From: an uncultured Christensenella sp.
GTDB lineage: Bacteria > Bacillota > Clostridia > Christensenellales > Pumilibacteraceae
NCBI GenBank assembly: GCA_910579205.1
Contig: CAJTTD010000002.1
Span: 1 to 64,000, forward strand
Length of the DNA stretch: 64,000 nucleotides
Direction of reading: 5' to 3'
Shown here: positions 53,650 to 61,940 of the stretch, piece after piece
Layout: each line of letters opens with the position of its first letter
Position numbering within the stretch: the stretch's first letter is position 1
Notes under the pieces: model-generated
What the model was told of the DNA's origin: nothing
What the model saw: only the letters and a program-made list of their open reading frames with translations
Databases searched by the model: none
Translations under genes and position numbers: made by a program

Positions 53650-55773
53650 ATGTTGCAAAATGCAAAGTGGACGGCGTACGAGCATTACGACGCTCCCGTC
53701 GTCATAAAAAAGTTCGGAGCGCAAAAGCAGAGCGGAAAGTCCGAGCTTGCCATTTGCGGTCTGGGATTTTATTGCGCGTTTTTGAACGGAAAGCGCATAG
53801 GCAAAGATATGTATCAGCCTGCGCAAACCGATTACGAGCCGCGCGATCTCTCTTCTATGCTGTATCCCGTGGCTGGCGGATCCCGACATCGGATATATTA
53901 CAACGTTTACGACGTTACCGACTTGCTTATAGACGGCGAGAACGAACTTAAGATCTTGCTCGGAAACGGCTGGTATCGGCAGAAAGACCGCGTTTGCGAA
54001 GGGAACACAAGCTACGCAGACAGCCTAAAGCTTATTTTCAAATTGACGTTCGCGGACGGTGGAACAGTGTGTTCTGACGGTACGCTCGAATACACGGAGA
54101 GCGAGATACGATCAAGCAATATTTATACGGGCGAAATACAAGATCATTTATTCGCAGAGCCGCCGAAAGTATATCGCGCGAAGGAAATAGAACCGCCGCA
54201 TGCGCAGTTGGAAAAACAACCTTGCCCGCCCGATAGGGTTTACGAACGCTTTGCGGCGAGTAGGATAGCGCAGCTCCCGAGTGGCAAGTCGATTTACGAC
54301 GTGGGCAAAAACATTGCGGGCAGGGCGATTTTTCGCAGCGCGCGCGATCAAGAATGCGTAACGGCAAGATATGCGGAAGAGCTTTATCCCGACGGCACGC
54401 TCGATTTTTCTACTACGTCTTTGGGCAGCTCGCAAATACAGACTGACAAGTTTTATCACGCGTCAAAGGGGCAGCTCCTTTCTCCGCTTTTCGCGCCGCA
54501 TGCCTTTAGATACATCGAAGTGGAGGGCGACGTTGACGATGTAACGGTCGAATGTATCTCCACCGATGTTCGGTGTATCGCCGATTTTTCGTGCAGCGAG
54601 GAAGGGCTGAATTGGCTGTTCCGCACGGCGCGAGACACCATACGCGCGGGCTATCACGGCTCTATCCCCGTCGATTGTCCGCACCGCGAGCGATTGGGCT
54701 ACACCGCCGACGGACAGCTCGCGGCGGAGACGGCGCTGCTTATGTTCGACGGTGCGGCGCTATATGAAAAATGGTTGCGGGATATTGTCGACGGGCAGAG
54801 CGAGACGGGCGAAGTGTGCAATACCGCGCCTTTCGAAGGCGGTGGCGGCGGACCGGTCGGTTGGGGCGGAGCTGTCGTTACGCTGTGTCATACGTTATAC
54901 CGCATCACGGGCGAGCTTAACGCCGCTAAAAGATTTTTTCCCGCGATGCGCAAATGGTGCGAGTTTATAGCGGGCATTAGGAAAAACGGCGTTGTGTGCG
55001 CGCCGCGCGAGGGCGTATGGTTTCTCGGCGAATGGTGTACGCCCGATGACGTGCGGCTTCCGCCGTCGTTCGTAAATACTTGTCTGTACGTGCGATATTT
55101 GACATATTACAAACAGCTGTGCGTTTTGCTGTCAGAGCCGTTCGAGTTTGAAAACGTTTTGACCGAATGTCGAAGTGCGATCGAAGAGCATTACGGCGGG
55201 AACGACTATGCCGACAACGATCAAGGCGCGGCGCTTTTTGCTTGGGCGGCGGGACTTTCCGACGACACACTGCGCGCTAAAATAATAAATAAATATGAAA
55301 GCGCACCGCTCGATACGGGCATATTCGGCACGCAGCTATTGTTTGACTTTTTTGCCGAAACGGGAAGATACGATCTCATTACATCGCATTTTTTAAGGTC
55401 GGAATATCCGTCTTATGGGTATTGGCTAAAGCGTGGCGCAACTACGTTTTGGGAAACGTGGCGGGGCGACGGCGCGGTGTCGCATGATCATTCTATGTTC
55501 GCATCCACAGTCAAACATCTTTTTTACTCGATAGGCGGATTGACGATATGTCCCGCCGACAAAACGATTACAGTCCGTCCGCGTTATGCGGGCGTGGAAG
55601 AAGTGAGCTATTCTCTGCGCCCGTTCGGAAAGAAACTCGACGTTCGTTTCAAGTTCGCACACGGCGCGCTCGCTTATTGTAAGATCGAAGCGGAAGGCGA
55701 AGCGTTTTTCGAGACGGACGGCAAAAAGATACCTATAAATAAAATCTTTACTTTTGACGAGGGCAATTTATGA
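53650..55773 (+). CDS. GH78 alpha-L-rhamnosidase
   Basis: This encodes 707 residues, no signal peptide. It should release L-rhamnose from oligosaccharides inside the cell. An N-terminal beta-sandwich (DYEPRDLSSM, NVYDVTDLLI, LLGNGWYRQ) precedes the (alpha/alpha)6 barrel. The motif DCPHRERLGYTADGQ gives Asp342, Glu347 and Asp354, with the 5- and 12-residue spacings of the family, and Glu602 in TTFWETWRG supplies the late acid. The SHDHSMF helix follows as usual. Compared with large GH78 enzymes (900-1,100 residues) it lacks extra N-terminal modules. It overlaps the next gene by 4 bases. Confidence 0.92.
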   Translation: MLQNAKWTAYEHYDAPVVIKKFGAQKQSGKSELAICGLGFYCAFLNGKRIGKDMYQPAQTDYEPRDLSSMLYPVAGGSRHRIYYNVYDVTDLLIDGENELKILLGNGWYRQKDRVCEGNTSYADSLKLIFKLTFADGGTVCSDGTLEYTESEIRSSNIYTGEIQDHLFAEPPKVYRAKEIEPPHAQLEKQPCPPDRVYERFAASRIAQLPSGKSIYDVGKNIAGRAIFRSARDQECVTARYAEELYPDGTLDFSTTSLGSSQIQTDKFYHASKGQLLSPLFAPHAFRYIEVEGDVDDVTVECISTDVRCIADFSCSEEGLNWLFRTARDTIRAGYHGSIPVDCPHRERLGYTADGQLAAETALLMFDGAALYEKWLRDIVDGQSETGEVCNTAPFEGGGGGPVGWGGAVVTLCHTLYRITGELNAAKRFFPAMRKWCEFIAGIRKNGVVCAPREGVWFLGEWCTPDDVRLPPSFVNTCLYVRYLTYYKQLCVLLSEPFEFENVLTECRSAIEEHYGGNDYADNDQGAALFAWAAGLSDDTLRAKIINKYESAPLDTGIFGTQLLFDFFAETGRYDLITSHFLRSEYPSYGYWLKRGATTFWETWRGDGAVSHDHSMFASTVKHLFYSIGGLTICPADKTITVRPRYAGVEEVSYSLRPFGKKLDVRFKFAHGALAYCKIEAEGEAFFETDGKKIPINKIFTFDEGNL

Positions 55774-56402
55774 AAAGAGCGTTTATATTCGATCTCGACG
55801 GCGTGATAGTTTCCACCGACCGCTACCACTATGCGGCATGGAAAAGCATCGCCGACGACGAAAATATCTATTTCGACGAAGTTATAAACAACAGACTGCG
55901 CGGCGTGGGCAGAATGGAGAGTTTGGAGATCATTCTCGAACGCGCGTCGCGAGTTTACGGGCAAGAAGAAAAATGCGCTTTGGCGGAGCTTAAAAACGAG
56001 CGTTACCGCAGTTCGCTCGAAGGGCTTACGCAAGACGATAGGCTTACGGGCGTAACTCAAACGCTTAAAGCGTTGCGGGGAAAAGGCTATCTGCTCGCCA
56101 TAGGAAGTTCGAGCAAAAACGCGCGGTTTATTCTCGATAAGATAGGCTACGGCGATTATTTCGACGCAGTGGTAGACGGCAACGATATAGTCAACGGCAA
56201 GCCCGACCCCGAAGTGTTTGTAAAGGCGGCGCAAAAGCTCGGTTTGTCTGCTTGCGATTGCTATGTTGTGGAAGATGCTAAAACGGGTATCGACGCGGCA
56301 AAAAGCGGCGGCTTTACTGCCGTTGGGTTGCACGATGCATCGGGATACGAAAGAGCGGATATCTCTTTGAGCGCATTTTCGGAGCTTTTCGCTTTGGACT
56401 GA
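55770..56402 (+). CDS. pgmB: HAD-family beta-phosphoglucomutase
   Basis: This encodes 210 residues. It would convert beta-glucose 1-phosphate, the GH65 product, to glucose 6-phosphate. The HAD nucleophile is Asp8 in FDLDGVI (acid Asp10), followed by the cap domain typical of beta-PGM (RLRGVGRMESLEII), GSSSKN, NGKPDPEVF and EDAKTGIDAA. The length is close to the usual 215-220. It starts with ATGA overlapping the GH78 stop, so it is the last gene of the operon. Its presence strongly supports an inverting phosphorylase upstream. Confidence 0.9.
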   Translation: MKRAFIFDLDGVIVSTDRYHYAAWKSIADDENIYFDEVINNRLRGVGRMESLEIILERASRVYGQEEKCALAELKNERYRSSLEGLTQDDRLTGVTQTLKALRGKGYLLAIGSSSKNARFILDKIGYGDYFDAVVDGNDIVNGKPDPEVFVKAAQKLGLSACDCYVVEDAKTGIDAAKSGGFTAVGLHDASGYERADISLSAFSELFALD

Positions 56403-56653
56403 TCAGTAGCACGAGTTTACCCGTTTGCTAAATAATCAATTAAAAATCAGAGTTGCGTTTCTATCGATTTAAGGCGATATTTTATCAGAATGTTTTGTAT
56501 TACTATACATTTTTGATGTGTATGAGTCATATTATATTGTAATGCGAACTGAATAGTGCCGCTGTTATCGATCGTACCGACGGGCATTGCTTATAGAGAG
56601 CAGCGCAATATTTATGAGTCATAGACAAAAATATATATAATAGGAGACATTTT

Positions 56654-56890
56654 ATGGAAAAGAACGCAACTAATACGACTGCCGCACCCGCTCCCGCGGC
56701 GACGAACCCCGAAGAGATATGCGGCTCGGTGAACATCCTTGACACCATCCACCTTAAAAATCTTGTCGACGATCTTTCGAGGCTGTACAGCACATCGGTT
56801 TGCACAAAGGTGGCGCGGGATACGAAAGTGGCGTCCGAAAAACGTCTCATAGAAGCTATCCGCGCCAATCTCGACCGTTACGAGGGGTAA
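56654..56890 (+). CDS. Small hypothetical protein, 78 residues
   Basis: This encodes 78 residues. The N-terminus is a disordered Ala/Pro/Thr stretch (TTAAPAPAATNPEE), followed by an amphipathic helical region (INLDT-like NILDTIHLKNLVDDLSRLY) and a basic helix to the end. An ideal TAGGAG ribosome site and a TATAAT (56636-56641) precede it, and a terminator follows, so it is a real independent gene. The 250 bases between the previous gene and this one show nothing else. I cannot name the family. Confidence 0.65.
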   Translation: MEKNATNTTAAPAPAATNPEEICGSVNILDTIHLKNLVDDLSRLYSTSVCTKVARDTKVASEKRLIEAIRANLDRYEG

Positions 56891-56952
56891 TTAAAAGTCG
56901 CGTAACATTTGCGGCTGTGATATTGATCAAGATATCTTATATACGCTCAAGT

Positions 56953-56995
56953 AAATATCTCGACGATTTTGTAAAAACAGTCGGGATATTTTTTT
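56953..56995 (+). terminator. Terminator of the 78-residue gene
   Basis: AAATATCTCGAC pairs with GTCGGGATATTT around a loop, followed by a T7 tract. Confidence 0.85.
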
Positions 56996-57023
56996 GTCGT
57001 GCGGTGTTGCAAACGCGCTTCGG

Positions 57024-57052
57024 TTGACAATGTTATGAAAATAAGGTATAAT
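57024..57052 (+). promoter_or_regulatory. Consensus promoter of the M3 peptidase gene
   Basis: TTGACA (57024-57029), 17 bases, TATAAT (57047-57052), 27 bases before the ATG at 57080. Confidence 0.85.
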
Positions 57053-57079
57053 TGTTCCATATTTTCAAGGAGAACGGAA

Positions 57080-58771
57080 ATGGTAAAAAAGATCAAAGAT
57101 TATAAGTACGAACGCGTCGATATCGACGGCGCGGTCAAATTTTTGGACGAGTCGATAGCAAAGGCGCAAGCCGCCGAGAGCGGAGCGGAGCTTTCCGCGT
57201 TGCGCGACGACGTTAACGAGTATTTTGAAAAAGCGTTCGACAACGTGTCGCTCGCCGCGACGCGCAAGTCGCTCAACGTGCATGACGAGTTTTATTCGGC
57301 GGAGCAAAATTATTACGACGAGAATATGCCCGCCGTATCCGCTAAAATAACCGAATTGAACAAGGCTATGATAAACTCCAAGCATATAGGCGAACTCGAA
57401 AAAACCATAAACCCTATAATCATACGCAATATGCGCGCGCAGCTTCGCATCATGGACGAAAAGATAATAGATGACTGCGTGGAAGAAAACAAGCTCGTTA
57501 CCGAGTACGACGATCTTTTGACGGGGCTTAAGTATCCGTGGAAGGGCAAGACCGTAACGCTCAGCGAGATGCGCGGCTTTGCGAAAGACCCCGACCGCTC
57601 GGTGCGCAAGGCGGCATTTACCGTAATAGGCGAAACGCTTGCTACCGTTAGCGCGCAGCTTGACGATATTTACGACCGCATGGTCAAAGTGCGCACGCGC
57701 ATGGCTAAAAAGATGGGCTTTGACAACTATGTGGAAATGGGCGATCTGCGCATGATGCACATAGGCTACGGCAGAAAGGAAATAGCGGTGTTCCGCGAGT
57801 CGGTGTTAAACGACGTAGTGCCCGCGCTCACGGCGCTCAAAGCCGAGCTTGCCAAGCGTTTCGGCATAGACAAAGTGCATATTTACGATAACGACAACTA
57901 TATCGAGGGCGGCAATATCGATCCCGTGGGAACTGCGGAAGATCTGATCGAAGCCGCGCAAAAGATGTACGACGATATGGACGCGGATATAGGCGAGTTC
58001 TTCAGATCGATGTGCGAGGCGGAAGCTATTGACTATATTGCGCGCGACGGCAAGCAGAACGGCGGATATGCGGAAATGTTCAGATCTTACGGTCAGCCGT
58101 TTATATTTGCCAATTTCAACGGAACTATGGACGACGTGGGCGTATTGACGCACGAACTCGGGCATGCGTACGCGTTTAGGCGCGCATATGTAAACAAAAT
58201 AGATCCCGACTTGTTTGTGGGCGGCATGGAGACTGCGGAGACCCATTCTATGGGCATGGAAGCGCTCTGCAACCGCTACAACGATCGCTTCTACGGCGAC
58301 CGCGCAAAAGAAGCGACATATCAGCAGATATTCGACGCTTTGAACTTCTTGTCCTACGGCGTTATAGTAGATTACTTCCAAGAGCTTGTGTATTCCAAGC
58401 CCGAAATGACGCCCGCCGAGCGTAAAGCGCTTTGGCTGGAGCTCGAAGGCAAATTCCGTCCGTACGTTGATATGAGCGACGTTCCGTATATAAACATAGG
58501 CGGCAGATGGCAGTATCAAACGCACATCTATCAATCGCCGTTCTACTATATAGATTACTGCTTGTCCACATGTCTCGCTCTGCAGTTCGGCGAGCTTGCG
58601 GAAGAGAACTATAAAGACGCATTGTCGCGCTATCTCGCGTTCGTGAATGCGGGCGGCACAAAAGACATAGACGCTCTCGCGCACGACGCGGGGCTTAAAA
58701 GCCCGTTCGACGGCGGCGCGCTCAAAGAGCTGTGCGTCAAAGTGGAAAAGCACATCAGATCGTTACAGTAA
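57080..58771 (+). CDS. M3-family oligoendopeptidase (PepF type)
   Basis: This encodes 563 residues, cytosolic. Peptidases of this family degrade oligopeptides. The zinc motif HELGH lies at 358-362 (THELGHAYAF), with the downstream Glu in ETAETHSMGMEAL. The helical N-terminal region and the C-terminal YIDYCLSTCLALQFGE are typical. The start at 57080 follows an AAGGAG site and matches the usual N-terminus; the upstream open frame has no site. It seems to begin a transcript with mazG and the dus gene, with gaps of 17 bases and a 4-base overlap. Confidence 0.92.
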   Translation: MVKKIKDYKYERVDIDGAVKFLDESIAKAQAAESGAELSALRDDVNEYFEKAFDNVSLAATRKSLNVHDEFYSAEQNYYDENMPAVSAKITELNKAMINSKHIGELEKTINPIIIRNMRAQLRIMDEKIIDDCVEENKLVTEYDDLLTGLKYPWKGKTVTLSEMRGFAKDPDRSVRKAAFTVIGETLATVSAQLDDIYDRMVKVRTRMAKKMGFDNYVEMGDLRMMHIGYGRKEIAVFRESVLNDVVPALTALKAELAKRFGIDKVHIYDNDNYIEGGNIDPVGTAEDLIEAAQKMYDDMDADIGEFFRSMCEAEAIDYIARDGKQNGGYAEMFRSYGQPFIFANFNGTMDDVGVLTHELGHAYAFRRAYVNKIDPDLFVGGMETAETHSMGMEALCNRYNDRFYGDRAKEATYQQIFDALNFLSYGVIVDYFQELVYSKPEMTPAERKALWLELEGKFRPYVDMSDVPYINIGGRWQYQTHIYQSPFYYIDYCLSTCLALQFGELAEENYKDALSRYLAFVNAGGTKDIDALAHDAGLKSPFDGGALKELCVKVEKHIRSLQ

Positions 58772-58788
58772 TTCGGAGCGTACACACG

Positions 58789-59658
58789 ATGAGCGGCGAG
58801 AAAAGAGACCTTATCACTCTCTGCGGCAAGACGTTTTTGTCTGTGCCCGTAATAGACACGTCGATAGACGTTTGTATTTTCGACGCGGCGGAAAACTTTG
58901 CGGCGATAAAAAATAAGATCGTCAAGCTTTACGGCAATGTAAAAGTCATAGCCGACGGCGTAGAGACCGATATACTGTGTGCGGAGCGCGCGGACGCGGT
59001 CGAGATAAAAGGTCAAAAAGATTTCGATAAAGAGCGTTACAACGCGGCGGACGCGGTGCGCATAATAGCGCGGCTCGCCCGCGACGGCGACGGCTGTCCG
59101 TGGGACAGAGTGCAGACGCACGAATCGATACGCATCAACATGATAGAAGAAGCGTACGAAGCGGTGGACGCTATAGACAAGCGCGATGTAGCCAACATGC
59201 GCGAAGAGTTCGGCGACGTGTTTTTGCAGTCGGTGCTGCAATCGGACATTGCGCGCCGCGCGGGAGAATTCGATTTCGACGACGTTTGCGACGAGCTTTG
59301 CAAAAAGCTCATCGGCAGGCATACGTTCATATTCGGCGGCGACAGCGCGTCCAATGCGGACGATGCGCTCACTCTGTGGGAAAAAGCAAAGTCGGTCGAA
59401 AAGCATTACGACAGCGTTAAAACGCAGTTGAATAAACTTCCCGATAATTTCCCGTCGCTGCTGTTGTGTCAAAAGACGCACAAAAAGCTCAAAAAGATAG
59501 ACGTGGCGGGCGATCCCGAAAGCGAGTTTAAAGCGGCGGCAGACAAGCGCGATTACGTAGGCGCTATCGCCGCGGCGGCGGCTGCGCTTGCCAACGAGGG
59601 CAAGGATGCGGAGGTCGAACTCAATCGCGTCGTTAAAGACAAAATACGTTCGCTTTGA
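58789..59658 (+). CDS. mazG: MazG-type nucleoside triphosphate pyrophosphohydrolase
   Basis: This encodes 289 residues. MazG hydrolyses non-canonical or excess NTPs to NMP and pyrophosphate. The motif CPWDRVQTHESIRINMIEE, then AYEAVDAIDK, and REEFGDVFLQS contain the metal-binding Glu/Asp set, and a second MazG-like region (VEKHYDSVKTQLNKLPDNFP) follows. About 95 N-terminal residues precede the domain and are not typical of plain MazG. The ATG at 58789 was chosen over an upstream frame opening inside the peptidase gene. Confidence 0.88.
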   Translation: MSGEKRDLITLCGKTFLSVPVIDTSIDVCIFDAAENFAAIKNKIVKLYGNVKVIADGVETDILCAERADAVEIKGQKDFDKERYNAADAVRIIARLARDGDGCPWDRVQTHESIRINMIEEAYEAVDAIDKRDVANMREEFGDVFLQSVLQSDIARRAGEFDFDDVCDELCKKLIGRHTFIFGGDSASNADDALTLWEKAKSVEKHYDSVKTQLNKLPDNFPSLLLCQKTHKKLKKIDVAGDPESEFKAAADKRDYVGAIAAAAAALANEGKDAEVELNRVVKDKIRSL

Positions 59659-60596
59659 ATATACAAGCGCAAAAACCGCCGTGCAACACGGTAAAAATAG
59701 GTAAGTACGAGATATCGGGGTATTGGCTCGCGCCCATGGCGGGCTATACCGATATCGCTTTTCGCACGCTTTGCCGCGAGGAAGGCGCGGCTCTTACTCC
59801 GACCGAAATGGTGTCGGTGCGCGGGCTTGTGCACGGCAACGAAGCTACGGACAAGCTCATGCGGACAGCCGAGTGCGAAACGCCGTCGTGCGTGCAGCTT
59901 TTCGGGAACGAGCCGAGCGATTTCGCGCGTGCCGCGCCCTTGCTCCGTTGCGACATAATAGACGTGAACATGGGCTGTCCCATGCCCAAGATAGTCAAAA
60001 ACGGCGACGGTGCGGCGTTGTTGAACGATCCCGAGCGCGCGGGGCGCATTGTAGCCGCTTTGGTGGGCAGTGCGGACAAGCCCGTAACGGTAAAGACGCG
60101 ATTGGGTTACGGCATGAACGACGCGCGGGTGTTCGAGCTTGTACAAGCAGTGGAAGAAGCGGGCGCGGCGGCTGTAGCCGTGCACGGAAGATACGCCGAG
60201 CAGCGGTATGCGGGCGCTGCCGACATCGACATGGTAAAGGCGGTGGCGGAGCGCGCGCACATTCCCGTTATAGCCAACGGCGATATAGACGCGGGCATTG
60301 CGACAAAGCTTTCGGGACATATGTTTGCGACAGTCATGATAGGGCGCGCTGCGCTGAGCGATCCGTGCGTTTTCGGTACGCGCCGCGCGTCGCCGCTCGA
60401 CATAGCGCATAGGCACGTAAGGCTTTTGCAGCGTTACTTCGACGAGCGTTACACCGTAAATCAGTGCCGAAAATTTTTCGTTCATTATTTTAAAGGCGTT
60501 AAGGGCGGGAAAGCGCTGCGCGACGCCGTAAACATGGCGCAGTCGTCAAGCGACGTGCTGCGTGCGCTCGACGCGTTTTCCCAAAATAATAGGTAA
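59655..60596 (+). CDS. dusB: tRNA-dihydrouridine synthase (DusB type)
   Basis: This encodes 313 residues. It is an FMN-dependent reductase that makes dihydrouridine in tRNA D loops. Motifs: WLAPMAGYTDIAFR, LFGNEPSDFA, DVNMGCPMPK with the catalytic Cys, KTRLGYG, VHGR and VIANGDI, then MIGRAAL. The start is a TTG at 59655 that overlaps the mazG stop, giving MNIQAQ; no ATG or ribosome site fits, so translation is coupled to mazG. Confidence 0.92.
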   Translation: MNIQAQKPPCNTVKIGKYEISGYWLAPMAGYTDIAFRTLCREEGAALTPTEMVSVRGLVHGNEATDKLMRTAECETPSCVQLFGNEPSDFARAAPLLRCDIIDVNMGCPMPKIVKNGDGAALLNDPERAGRIVAALVGSADKPVTVKTRLGYGMNDARVFELVQAVEEAGAAAVAVHGRYAEQRYAGAADIDMVKAVAERAHIPVIANGDIDAGIATKLSGHMFATVMIGRAALSDPCVFGTRRASPLDIAHRHVRLLQRYFDERYTVNQCRKFFVHYFKGVKGGKALRDAVNMAQSSSDVLRALDAFSQNNR

Positions 60597-60629
60597 GCGC
60601 GGCAGCCGTTTTAAAAGGGCGCGAGGCTA

Positions 60630-60658
60630 TTGACACGCGCTTTTTTGTATGGTAAAAT
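60630..60658 (+). promoter_or_regulatory. Promoter of the cyclophilin gene
   Basis: TTGACA (60630-60635), 17 bases, TAAAAT (60653-60658). The transcript would have a leader of about 70 bases before the ATG at 60734. Confidence 0.75.
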
Positions 60659-60733
60659 AGAACAGATCACGGCGCATGCCCATGCGTGCGCATATAAATA
60701 ACTTGCGGATAATTTCCTATCAAGGAGGATGTA

Positions 60734-61252
60734 ATGGAAAAAACAGTCAAAGCGAGAATACGTTTTGCGGACGGCAATGTGATAAACCTCGAGTTGTATC
60801 CCGACTGTGCGCCTATAACGGTGCAAAACTTCGTGGAGCTGTGCAACGCGCATTTTTACGACGGCTTGTGTTTTCACCGCGTGATAGATCGGTTCATGAT
60901 ACAGGGCGGCGGTTTTGTTTTCGACGATAATAAAGGCTTGATACCCAAAGAAGCCAAGACGATAAAAGGCGAGTTCAAGTCCAACGGCGTAAACAATACG
61001 CTAAAGCACGAAAAGGGCGTTATATCCATGGCACGCACAATGGTAAAAGACAGCGCGTCCTCGCAGTTCTTTATATGCGTCGCCGACACGCCGCACTTGG
61101 ACGGCGAATACGCCGCTTTCGGACGCTGCGCAGACGAAGAGAGCGTTAAGACCGCCGTCAAATACGGCAAGGCAAAGACGGGAAGATGGCAGCAGTTCAG
61201 CGATATCCCGTTCGATCCCATCGTCATGGAAACTATAGAAATAATAGACTGA
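60734..61252 (+). CDS. Peptidyl-prolyl cis-trans isomerase, cyclophilin type
   Basis: This encodes 172 residues, cytosolic. Cyclophilins isomerise Xaa-Pro bonds. The core motifs are complete: FHRVIDRFMIQGGG with the catalytic Arg, SASSQFFICVADTPHLDGEY, and AAFGRCADEES. The Trp of the usual cyclosporin pocket is absent, as is common in bacterial forms. An AAGGAGG ribosome site precedes the ATG. It has its own promoter and terminator. Confidence 0.93.
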   Translation: MEKTVKARIRFADGNVINLELYPDCAPITVQNFVELCNAHFYDGLCFHRVIDRFMIQGGGFVFDDNKGLIPKEAKTIKGEFKSNGVNNTLKHEKGVISMARTMVKDSASSQFFICVADTPHLDGEYAAFGRCADEESVKTAVKYGKAKTGRWQQFSDIPFDPIVMETIEIID

Positions 61253-61311
61253 TCCCAATGTCGCAACAGAGACGACGGAAAGTCTGCCTATTGTAAAATT
61301 TTACATATATA

Positions 61312-61358
61312 AAACAGCTCGCTATATTCGCTTGCGAATACGGCGGGCTGTATTTTTT
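61312..61358 (+). terminator. Terminator of the cyclophilin gene
   Basis: ACAGCTCGC pairs with GCGGGCTGT, with an inner ATTCGC/GCGAAT stem, and runs into TTTTTT. Confidence 0.85.
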
Positions 61359-61382
61359 AGCCGAGCATGTGCGCGATATGCT

Positions 61383-61586
61383 TTATTTCGTCCGCCCTAT
61401 GAGTTCGTCCAAGCCGATATTGTAATATTCGGCAAGCCTTACGCAAAAATCGATATTGGGCAGCCCTTTGTTCGCCTCCCAATGACTTATCATTTGCTGT
61501 TTTAATCCCGTAGCTTTCGCAAGATCCGTCTGACTTAGATTTCTCAGTTCTCTTTGATATTTTAACGCTTCCCCGTAATTAAGCAT
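61383..61586 (-). CDS. Small XRE-family regulator
   Basis: This encodes 67 residues, a bare Cro/C1 helix-turn-helix (YQRELRNLSQTDLAKATG, then QQMISHWEANKGLPN, ending LDELIGRTK). It diverges from a 48-residue gene; two TCTGTA-based palindromes lie inside both promoters, which suggests autorepression and control of the small gene. AGGAAAG is a modest ribosome site. Confidence 0.88.
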   Translation of the reverse strand: MLNYGEALKYQRELRNLSQTDLAKATGLKQQMISHWEANKGLPNIDFCVRLAEYYNIGLDELIGRTK

Positions 61587-61611
61587 GGCACTTTCCTTTT
61601 TTATTATATTT

Positions 61612-61663
61612 TACATAAATATCTGTAAAAAGTCTTGACTTACAGAAATATCTGTAGTAAAAT
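61612..61663. promoter_or_regulatory. Divergent promoters with paired TACAGA-type operators
   Basis: Rightward TTGACT (61635-61640), 17 bases, TAAAAT (61658-61663). Operator 2, TACAGAAATATCTGTA (61641-61656), fills that spacer exactly. Operator 1, TACATAAATATCTGTA (61612-61627), lies in the leftward promoter between a TTTACA-like box and TATAAT (61608-61603). The two sites are 29 bp apart, near three helical turns. Confidence 0.75.
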
Positions 61664-61713
61664 TTGCATATCGGGCGATCCGTAATAACAAAGAGGGAGG
61701 GGCTATCTCGTAT

Positions 61714-61860
61714 ATGCAATTAAACGAAATATTAAATAAGTTTACAGAAGAATTGATAATTTGGCTGCAAGCCGAAACGGTGGAGGAAGCGCTCTACGGT
61801 CTTATCGCGTATTTGCATAACGGTCTCGGTATATTGAACGAGGTGGTATCGCGGCTGTGA
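61714..61860 (+). CDS. Small protein of 48 residues under XRE control
   Basis: A short gene encodes 48 residues beginning MQLNEILNKFTEELIIWLQA and ending IEVV-like LNEVVSRL. It is amphipathic and helical, with no signal peptide. A strong AGGGAGGGG (61694-61702) precedes the ATG at a somewhat long distance of 11 bases. The dedicated promoter and operator argue that it is real. It could be an antitoxin-like, phage-derived or regulatory microprotein; I cannot tell which. Confidence 0.6.
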   Translation: MQLNEILNKFTEELIIWLQAETVEEALYGLIAYLHNGLGILNEVVSRL

Positions 61861-61940
61861 TCGGTATAAAAAGCGCTCATCATGTCCATTTATTAGAGTA
61901 GGGCGATTTGCGCCCGATAAAACAAGGCAACGGGTGGAGT

